Positions 53,090-64,000 of a stretch of DNA of 64,000 nt are shown here, piece after piece (the first letter of the stretch is position 1; each line of letters starts with the position of its first letter). Source of the stretch: Adiantum capillus-veneris (lineage: Eukaryota; Streptophyta; Polypodiopsida; Polypodiales; Pteridaceae); assembly GCA_014529385.2 (NCBI GenBank), contig CM043942.1, positions 23,364,491-23,428,490 of the forward strand, given 5' to 3'. The notes under the pieces were generated by a model. It did no database searches, was not told the DNA's origin, and worked only from the letters and a program-made list of their open reading frames with translations. The position numbers and the translations under genes were made by a program.

Positions 53090-53379
53090 AATATATTTGG
53101 GAAACTACGGTTTAGTCCTAGATTACACATACTCTTCCCTTATGGAACAACGACCCATATTTGCAAAAAAAAAAAAAAAACCAATGTTGAAATTCATCAC
53201 TTGATAAAGTGGAATTGTGTGCAGCATCCTCTAAGCACCTTCTCTAGAGTGAAAATGTTCACAAAAACTTTATCTATCTCAAGACTCTGACAATCAGTGT
53301 AGGTTAATTAAGTGATGATATTTATCATCCTATTTCATGAGGCTTGAAATATCCTCCCCTTAATCATTGTGAGTTTATA

Positions 53380-53590
53380 AAGGTTCGGCTTATTTTGCTC
53401 ATTTTCTTATTGGCACCAAAATTTTCCTCTAAGATGGTCCATGCTTGGATGGTCGTGGGGTGCAATTTTTCAATGAGGTGCACAACATCATCACCTAGTG
53501 AAGTGATAATTGTGCCAAGAGTCTATTCATCTTGGGCTTGAATTTGTGCTATCTAGGCTCTAGTGAGTGTGCCTTTTGTGGATGGTTCAG
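53380..53590 (-). pseudogene. Copia Gag fragment, minus strand
   Basis: On the minus strand the frame reads AQIQAQDE, a TAG, TLGTIITSLGDDVVHLIEKL, then TTIQAWTILEENFGANKK. This follows the copia Gag (UBN2) pattern A...I...L.D.....I....TA.EAW..L...YG. About 60 codons survive. A tRNA-Met primer site in the same orientation lies at 54858-54869, upstream on this strand, so both may belong to one old minus-strand copia element with a leader of about 1.2 kb. The next region toward 53100 is non-coding. Confidence 0.6.
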
Positions 53591-54857
53591 CTACCCCTGG
53601 TTTAAGAATAGATCACACTTGCTCATGCAAAATATAACCTTGTAGTTTGGTTTGTGAGACATGGAAACCCTCCCCATTCAATTTTTGAATCCCCTTTTCT
53701 CCCATAGTGTTGATAGAGGGGTCTTAGTAATCAACAAAAACTAATGCCAGTGTCTAGCTTCTATACAATTATACTTGAGTGACCCTCTTCTTGTAAGTGA
53801 AAAAATTATGCATAAAAAACAATGGTTATGCCATGGATGCAAGATTTTTCTTTCAAAATTAGGGAGAATGAGAAAAAGAATTTTTTCTTTGCTTGAAGCT
53901 CGAGGTTGAAGTTTGTGGGGCTATTGGGAAGCCCTTTTGGAAGCTTTCCTTTCAGGTTGAAGTTGAGATGCTTTAATCCTTTTAGGGAATCCTTGAAATT
54001 TTCTCTTTGTTTTTTGTGTGTGGGGATAGGCCCTTAGGGTTTGGAGACTTTGTGAGCTAAAGGGCAATGACCATGGGATAGATTTCTAAGCAAGATGGAT
54101 TTAATAAGTGGAGTAACCTTATGGCTTGGTGCTCATAGCTTGCAGGCAAGGGTGTCAGGCAAGAGCTTGAGGGATTGTGGGTGGCCTCCAAGCATCAAGC
54201 AACTAGTAGGAAACTCCGAGCATGAGCGGGCACACTCGGACAGCAGCGGGTAAGGTCTCTGGGAAGTAAGGCAAGGCATGGTCAGTCGGGTAGCCCAAGC
54301 TTGGTATGTGTGTGTGAGTGCCCCCTCTTTACGGTTGACCACCTATCTTTGGGGGTTTCCCACCCAGGTACCTTGCTAGCATGAATCGCACAAAATTAGT
54401 GTAGCTCCAACAATATTAGGTGGGCAATAAATGTTTACCCAAGCACACACACACTTTCACTATTTTTGTTGTAAAAAACCAGGGATTGATTATGCTTATA
54501 ATTGAACAAGCTAATCTCACTCAAATTTAGTGCTTGATGGCTCTTCTCAAAACTCTGAATGGGCATAGTGAATGCAATAATGCAAGCTTAGTTGTAAATG
54601 CAACCTAGTGCACACAAACAATTGCTCAATTATAAAGCTTATTGGAAGGGAGAAAGGAGATGGAAGCACACCAATTATGCAATCATAAAAATCATGAAGA
54701 ATCCATCAACAATGGTAGTGGCTCTATGGAATGGCCATGACTGTGCCCAAACTTAACGAATTAGACAACAATTAGAGTACTAATTAAAAGAGTGAAGTAA
54801 AATTGGATCAAGTAGAGTATTTATAGATATTATATATTAATTAGATCTGGACCATTA
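53591..54857. other. Non-coding DNA, possible copia leader on minus strand
   Basis: No gene recognised in this 1.27-kb stretch between the minus-strand primer site and Gag fragment. Confidence 0.4.
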
Positions 54858-54869
54858 GCTTTGATACCA
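54858..54869 (-). other. Primer-site-like sequence, tRNA-Met, minus strand
   Basis: Plus text GCTTTGATACCA is TGGTATCAAAGC on the minus strand, one base from the copia consensus TGGTATCAGAGC. Confidence 0.65.
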
Positions 54870-55086
54870 GACTTTGAAGACTACCAATGTATTGTGGTCC
54901 AAGCTCATCAAAATGTTTGAATAGATTCTATGATGTGAGTGGTCACCTTCCTTAGACAACTATTTTCCATCAAGTTTGAAACCAAAATTTCAATGCAATC
55001 TTCTCTAACAAAGGAAAAGGTTATTCATGATCAACTATTGGCTATGAAAGTGCATTGACTACGTAGCTAAATTTGGTACTACAAAA

Positions 55087-55594
55087 TTGTTTAAGGAGTA
55101 CAAAATGGTATCTAGAAACCTATGCTTGCAAATCACGAAGGAAAATTTGAAATTTGATGATCTCAGATCTTTTCTCATTGAGGAGGAACTCGTGCTAACC
55201 ACTCAAGGAAAAATTCAAGTTTCTAGCAAAGGTGGTGAAGCACTTGCTCCTTTGGATTTTAGAAAGAAGTCCACTAATCATTGTTACAACTATGGAAAGC
55301 ATGGTCATTTGTCATTGAGATGGTAGATCCACCAAAGACAAAGAAAAAAGCTTGAAAAATAAGTCCACTAGCCGTTGTTACAACTGTGGAAAGCATCGTC
55401 ATTTGTCTCAAGATTGCAAATCCAAAGGCAAAAGAAAAATCTTGACAAAGGAAAAAGGCAAAGGCAAGCATGATGAGGAAAGCAGTGATTGTGACTCAGG
55501 GAAGGACTCAAGGGAGCCTCCCAATGTGGTAGAGACTACACTAGCAAGGGCTCCACCCTTCTTGTCAGGTGGCCATTTCCGCCACTTGCTTTAG
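55087..55594 (+). pseudogene. Copia Gag C-terminus with duplicated zinc knuckle
   Basis: The first frame gives LCLQITKENLKFDDLRSFLI, the terminal helix of copia Gag, and a knuckle CYNYGKHGHLSLRW with two of four ligands lost, ending in TAG at 55324-55326. A second frame repeats the segment, with SRCYNCGKHRHLSQDCKSKG, a good CX2CX4HX4C knuckle, followed by a Lys-rich and then acidic tail. The repeat (KSTNH/KSTSR-CYN) shows that about 100 bp were duplicated. It ends just before a long (TG)n tract. Gag knuckles bind element RNA; this piece has no Pol after it. Confidence 0.75.
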
Positions 55595-55600
55595 CGAGAG

Positions 55601-57130
<1,530 letters not shown>

Positions 57131-57132
57131 TC

Positions 57133-58321
<1,189 letters not shown>

Positions 58322-58400
58322 CTCACATTGTGGATATATACAACATGATGTAAAAACTATATCTATTATCACATCATGTTGTATATATCCACAATGTGAG
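58322..58400. repeat. Perfect inverted repeat, 30-bp arms
   Basis: Arms 58322-58351 and 58371-58400 pair at all 30 positions (CTCACATTGTGGATATATAC... ) around a 19-nt loop (AAAAACTATATCTATTATC). Size and perfection fit a young MITE remnant or a small-RNA hairpin. Confidence 0.9.
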
Positions 58401-60880
58401 ACCAATGCATGGCCACCACATATCTGCTACTATGGAAAATATCTAGCCTAGGAAACTCATGGGCAACTAAAAATATCTGGTGCTAGTGGCCTAGGGAAGC
58501 CCCTGTTGTGTTTAGCCACGAGCTACTTGGCTGGCCATTGGATGGCCACTAGTCCTAGCCCACATCACTCCTAGGCCAACCAAAGAATTGTTGTCTGGTA
58601 GCTCCTGAATACTCTAAAAAGGGTGGCCATAGGATGGCCACACTCCATATGATGAATGCTACCTCTCTTGCCATGGTGTTTTGAGCCCCACCTTGGCTGG
58701 TCGATGTGTCCACAATGGGCGCCCGCCAGTAGGTGTTCCAAGAGTGTTCAAGCGCTCAGACCAAGTACTGGAAGAGAATGTCCTTTGGAGCATGCCCACC
58801 AAGGTGACCATGCAAGCTGAGCCTTGTGTAGCCCTACTACAAATGCCCACCACTATTCCACTCACCATCGTCGCGGTGAGTGGTCTAGTGAGTGGGGTGG
58901 CACGCCAAGAACCTAGAAAGAGCTGTTGCAAACTAGAACTACAACCACTAGAAAAGGAATCCACTGCAAAGATGACTGAAAAACTAGAAACTACTAAAAA
59001 TCATACCAAATTTGAACTCGAGAATGAAGCAACTACAACTAGGAGAGCATGGTAAGTACAATGGGCCTAGAAAAGCGTGGTGAGGCCCTAAGGATGTTGT
59101 TATGGGTGATCAAAGGACTGTGAGGAAGAGGCACCTGGAGGTGGGAATGTGCCTAGAGGAGGGGTTGGTGGCAAGTGCATGGAGTATGGAATGAAGGGGT
59201 ATGGTGGTGGGAAATGGAATGGGTATTATAGAAACTGTATAGGGTAATTAGGTAGTGGGGATGGGTAGTAGGAGTGTGTCAATGATGGTGTGGGTGATCT
59301 ATGTGGAGGGTAAGCCAGAGGAGTGGCTAGGCTCATGTAGAGGAATGAATAAGGTGTATAGTGGGCATGGAGTGGGTGAAACTACATGAAAGGGAGAGAT
59401 ACAGAGGCCGCACTACGGCTAGGTGGTAGTGAGGTAGACATGACACCAAGCCTGCGGGCACTGGTGGTGAATAGCAAGGAGTGGTAGCAAAGGGATGGAA
59501 GGGGAAGCTAAAAGAGGAAGAGTAGGTAGTGGAGCTAAGGGTGGAGGAGAAGAAATGGTGGGTAATGGTGAGGTGAGGTTGCCCGCTATCTCCTCCACCA
59601 AAACAACTTGTGTAGTGGTAACTATTGCTATCTCCGATGGAGAGGATCTTATGGTGTGGAGCTAGAGAGACTGTGGAGGCAAGACTTGTGGCTTGAGCAA
59701 CCCATGGGAAATGTGTGGAATTGCTCGACTATCCGATGGTGAAGTGGTAGTGAGAGAAAATGGTGAAGTGCATGAAATAGTGGATAGTGCAAGTGGCAAA
59801 GACAGTGACTGTGTATCCTATGTGGTGGGTAGTGATGGGAGAATGGGCATTGTACAAGTGACAGGAATAGATATGGTGAGAGAAGTGGAGATGGGGTGTG
59901 TAGTAGCGAGCATAAATGTGGTGCTCGAAGTGCGCAAAGTGTAGTGCCAAGCTGAAGGTGGAGATGATATTGGAGCATAGGACAGTGAGGGGGGATGGGT
60001 GAGTGAAGACATACCTACAGACAAAAATGCCATAGCCAAGTGCGGGATGGCGAAAGTGACGGAGGATGGTGGTAAAATCATTGGCTCCAAGATGGTCATC
60101 AAAGCTAGCATCATGAAGGTAGCCAAGGAACACTCCAAAATATTAGCTCTACAAAACATACTTCCATAGCACTTGGCCAGTCGATGAAGGTCCTCCTGTA
60201 GTGATGTAATGTGAGCATCATGTGCTAGAATGGTAGCAGGTTGACGGCCCATGATGCAGTGGAGTTCATGATTCTCCACCCCAAGTCTCTCTATCTAAAA
60301 AAATGTGAGAATTTTATACCTGCTGGAGTTGGGAGTGTAGGGAAAGAGCGTTCCCGCGTGATCTTGGAGCTACATGGTGAGTGTGTGAGAGTCTGAGAAT
60401 GAACTCTTGCAAGCACACATGGTCACTCAATCACCCATTCATGCTCAAGAAAGTATACCCAAAGATGAAAATTGAAATATTCTTCTTCTTCTTCACTACT
60501 CAAAAAGATAAGATAGGTCTACATAGCACATATAGAAATACAAAATATATAGAGCTATATACAAATGTCAAGAAAAAATGCTAGTTAGTTAGACCATTTG
60601 GGTGAAGCTTAGCTCTAGTATAATTGGCAAACATCCTGGTGGTGACAACCAACACCTGCCAATAATAAATGCTGGTGAGAAGTAATCCATGTGGACCATG
60701 TATCAATGCCTATATACATTGATGATGAATTCTAGTTATAGTATCATCGGTGAAGATTCTTGTGTTTGTTACCACATACAAATGATATGTATGTGATAAC
60801 CCTGTGCTCCATGTGTTGAGTTATCTTCACGTGCTCTTTCTTTGTTTCTGGATTTTGTTAAGTCATTGATGCTTTTGTTT
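58401..60880. other. Unrecognised DNA, GC- and GT-richer part
   Basis: Open frames at 58681-59055 (plus) and 59818-60279 (minus) are longer than average but show no domain. 59100-60000 is rich in GTGG/GGTG/AGTGG strings, which produces long frames on both strands, so I do not call them. Confidence 0.4.
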
Positions 60881-60890
60881 CTTTATTTGA

Positions 60891-61340
60891 GGGTATAGTC
60901 AGGATTGGCCGAACAACTTTGTCCATGTAGACAGGGCCTTTGGATGAGTCCATTCACAGGAGACTTCACTTGAATTTTGGCCATTGGGTACTGGCTTGCT
61001 CTTACACAACAACGTCTCTTACTGGCTTGGTCTTCCATCCAACATCTAGGAGTTACCCTCATAGTAGCCCCTCTTCTTGCCTTAAGGTGAATACCCTTGA
61101 GGATATAGTCAGGATTGGCCGAACAACTTTGTCCATGTAGACAGGGCCTTTGGATGAGTCCATTCACAGGAGACTTCACTTGAATTTTGGCCATTGGGTA
61201 CTGGCTTGCTCTTACACAACAACGTCTCTTACTGGCTTGGTCTTCCATCCAACATCTAGGAGTTACCCTCATAGTAGCCCCTCTTCTTGCCTTAAGGAGT
61301 TACCCTCATAGTAGCCCCTCTTCTTGCCTTAAGGTGAATA
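60891..61340 (+). repeat. 210-bp tandem repeat with nested 37-bp repeat
   Basis: TATAGTCAGGATTGGCCGAA at 60894 recurs at 61104 with almost no change. The second unit ends with AGTTACCCTCATAGTAGCCC duplicated at 61260 and 61297. Frames within it are products of the repeat. Confidence 0.95.
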
Positions 61341-62214
61341 CCCTACAACCTTAAAAGTTTGTGTGTCCATATTTTTAGATACTCAGTTGGCCTAATGCCT
61401 ATTATCCCATTAGTCCTTTGGAGGTGGTCGCTGGGCATGATCTAATTTGTTTTTCTCAAATCAACTCACACAACAAGCAATGCTCATGCATGATCTTAAT
61501 GAGATCATGTGCAAGTGTTTCTATATTCTACTCAAAAGGAAAGCTAATCAAAAAACTTGGAGTTGCAGGTAAATCGGGATCTCATCCGAATTGAGTTTGA
61601 TGATTTTTTTATGATGAATTTTGATGCCATGTTGCTACTACCACTAGCCTTCATGTATCAAGTCCTAAAGCAGCAACCCATTGCTATTGTAACCTCTTGC
61701 CCTCATGTGTCATCTATCACCGCAAAAATAATTGCCAGCCCATCCCTTCCCTCAAGATAGGAAAACGGCTACGTCTAATCTCCAAGCATCAAATTGGCTT
61801 CATCTGGTCAACTTAGAGTTCATGATGAAGGTGGGCCAAGAGGCTTGATGATCTGCATAGAGAGGCAACACACCATGATTGAGAAAGAATTCCTATGAAA
61901 GGAAATACAACCCCCTTGTAGCTATACAATTGTGCCTCATGGAGATAAAGATCCGAACACGCTATAGGGTGTGGGCCCATCATCATCATCTCTTATGGCT
62001 TCATCATAGCCTCTACCCATCCCATTAACTTCTTCTACATCTTCAAATGATGAAGATTATTCTACCTCCCTACAACTACTCCCTCTCTCATGGAAAACAT
62101 CGTTGTTGGCTGGCAAGACAACTTTGACAATTCAACTCACAGTACCAATGATTTTGTGATCTTGAGCAAGCAGCTATTTCTTGTTCTTGTAAACAAAGAT
62201 TCAAGTCTAGAATA
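61341..62214. other. Unrecognised DNA
   Basis: No gene is recognised. A frame at 61557-61760 has no motif. Confidence 0.4.
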
Positions 62215-62400
62215 ACAACATAAATGTGGCAAGGAAGCTCTAGGCTATTTCTACTAAATGCAAAGGTAAGGCCTTTACTAAATGCAATCGCCTATGCCTC
62301 CACCTTGAAGACTTGTGACCTTACGCAAGACCTTCACATGGGTGAGAGAATTCACGATGACATTGCTAGTCAAGGGTATTGGCAAGGACTGGGCAAGGAC
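62215..62400 (+). pseudogene. PPR gene fragment
   Basis: After GKEALGYF-like residues in a shifted frame, the frame from 62224 reads LLNAIAYASTLKTCDLTQDL and HMGERIHDDIASQGY. This fits a plant PPR repeat (P-x-x-x-T-Y-A-x-x-L-K-A-C, L-x-x-G-x-x-I-H-x-x-I-x-x-x-G). About one repeat survives, followed by unrelated codons. PPR proteins act in organelle RNA processing; this scrap cannot. It is about 56 kb from the other PPR fragment and lacks a recognisable carrier element. Confidence 0.6.
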
Positions 62401-63339
62401 TCAAATACAAAATTACAAGAGAAGAATTCACATGGCCATGGCAAGGACTTGAATATCATATTATGAGAGAGAAAATCAGGTCCGTTATCTTGTTCTTGAA
62501 AACCATGACTATACAATAGGAAATGGACTACATGGTACAACAAGAAATCTGCTTCTTATAAATTTTGGAGTGACATTGTGCCAACTCTTCACTATACTTC
62601 CATATGGCATACATAGCCCGTGCATTATATACACTTTCGATCTTCTTTTAAAATATTCTTAGCACAAAAAATTTAACTAGTGTTTTGATTTTTGTTTCAT
62701 AGCTCCTCAATGGCAAGAGTTTTGTCATACATAATTGTTCAAGTGAAGACATTACTTATAAGGTTAGTGCTTTGTCTTCATGGAAAGATTGCATGAGTGC
62801 TTTATAAGAAATAACGTTTTGATTTCACAAACGTGTTTCAAAAAATATTTTATGTTTATTTTGATCATATTTTTTGTTTAGAAGAAATTTACCCATAGTA
62901 TCATATTTATATATTATCTACCATGAGTATTATTTACCCAAAACACGCAGGGAATAAATTAGAAGAAAACCAAAAAATTACATCAAAATTGCAACGAGGT
63001 TTAACATTGTATTTGGATACATAAAGACCAAAATAAGATTCCAATTTCATTTCATTCATTCAATGGTCAAAAGATCCAATTGTGCTTGAACCCAAGCTAG
63101 CAAGATGTTTGGCTTGGCCAAGGTATGTTGGTAAGTCTTTAGCTCCTTTGCAATCTCATTCTTCTAATCATTGAGAAACAGTGGAAGTGAGCTTTCTATT
63201 TCATCCTCTCTTCCTTCAACAAAATGAGCATTGCATAGTTAGTAGTAGCATCTTTAAGAACAACTACCTTCTTCTTGTAGATGGGGGTAAGGTTCTAAAA
63301 CAGTTTCCAATTTTGTAAATAGATGTCAGACAACCACTT
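62401..63339. other. AT-rich non-coding DNA
   Basis: No gene recognised. Confidence 0.4.
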
Positions 63340-63760
63340 TTTAAGCATAAAGGGGTGGTAATCTCCTTTATATAAAATTATATATCTTTGCCTCCACATT
63401 ATCCAAAAAAAATCATCTCCTATTCTATTCCATGCTAGAGAAAAACTCCTTTAGAGTGACCTAGTAGCAGTTGTTGCCAAGAGGGTGTGCCTCCTAGGGC
63501 CTTATATAAGATTTCTATAATCAACCTGTTGGTAGGGCAGTTTATAAAAAGATGGGGAATGTCCTCTACAGTTGACTTGCATATGTAGCAAATTCCCATC
63601 CGTAGTTGGCCTTGAGGAATTTCTTGCCAGTCCAAATGGACTTATGAAGGATCAACTAGAGGAGAAGGGATTTCTTTGGGGTATGTTGGGCTCCCAATGA
63701 GTTTGAACTTGAATTCTCGCTACCTCCTTTCTAGGTTGACTCTCCACCTTTTGTTAAGGA
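63340..63760 (-). pseudogene. LINE reverse transcriptase C-terminal zinc region (zf-RVT)
   Basis: Reading down on the minus strand, one frame gives LILHKSIWTGKKFLKANYGW (as in the W...L...I.T...L..R.. segment before the zinc domain) and the next gives CYICKSTVEDIPHLFINCP. The latter is the C-x-x-C...E-x-x-x-H-L-F-x-x-C-P signature of plant non-LTR retrotransposon C-termini. Further Trp-rich residues follow after another shift. The RT and endonuclease parts would lie beyond 63760 and are not recognisable, so this is either a 5'-truncated LINE or a decayed piece. Confidence 0.7.
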
Positions 63761-64000
63761 TAGTGTGCAAAGAAGGGGAAGATGAGTGGGGTGGGGAGGG
63801 TAGTGAGGCAGTTCAAAGCCTTCCTGCCAAAAACAAAGCCCTGAGAAGACAAGGTCTCATCTAGATTGAGTGTCCACATCAATTAAGGGGGAAAGAGATT
63901 ACATGTGTCTATAAATTTGACTAGCTCCCCAACATAGGTGTAGCTAGATTCAACTTAGACCTTCGGGACTATGAGTAGTATTTACACCTTTACAACATTT

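Noticed and set aside
59419-60279. Overlapping open frames on both strands
   Set aside because: GT-rich composition lacks stops; no domain or start context supports a gene.

Overview
This window reads as nuclear, intergenic DNA of a land plant with a large, repeat-rich genome. I see no intact host gene, tRNA, rRNA or CRISPR array. The evidence is a stack of plant retrotransposons (Ty3/gypsy and Ty1/copia) with initiator-tRNA-Met, Asp-like and Arg-like primer sites, a plant CACTA (En/Spm) DNA transposon, the 3' end of a LINE, very long (TG)n, (GA)n and (TA)n microsatellites, and two fragments of plant PPR genes. The PPR fragments look like the abundant PPR families of ferns and other early-diverging vascular plants, so a fern is my best guess, but this is an inference.

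Layout. 1-5600: non-coding, with an inverted duplication built around a CCTAGCTAGG palindrome and several short tandem or direct repeats. 5610-20458: a decayed copia element (copia A). It carries a PPR fragment and is split inside its integrase by an almost complete Ty3/gypsy element (G1, 8753-19730) with TG...CA LTRs, a perfect 5-bp target-site duplication, a polypurine tract, gag-pol and a long extra ORF region after pol. 20459-31031: a second copia-like element (copia B) with about 195-bp LTRs and a tRNA-Met primer site, itself full of other debris. 31036-36771: copia RT and gypsy gag fragments. The gypsy gag is on the minus strand behind a leader with four related stem-loop motifs and an Asp-type primer site. 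36772-44488: a CACTA transposon with a TAA target duplication and relics of TNP2, a DUF4216-type region and a TNPA-like gene, sitting inside the gypsy LTR. 44489-64000: degraded non-coding DNA with foldback and hairpin units, poly-G/poly-C tracts, minus-strand gypsy integrase and copia gag, a plus-strand copia gag, satellites, a second PPR scrap and a LINE tail.

How the parts work together: G1 is the only nearly complete replication unit. It has LTR promoter, primer site, Gag, protease, RT/RNase H, integrase, polypurine tract and LTR. Its coding capacity is broken by frameshifts and by in-frame stops, of which seven in G1 are TAG, mostly where glutamine would be expected. The CACTA relic shows the same kind of stop. 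This points to C-to-T decay at CAG (a CHG methylation context), although stop readthrough cannot be excluded from one sequence. The most unusual things to follow up are the long post-pol region of G1 with its own apparent leader and promoter, the repeated stem-loops in the minus-strand gypsy leader, and several long near-perfect hairpins.
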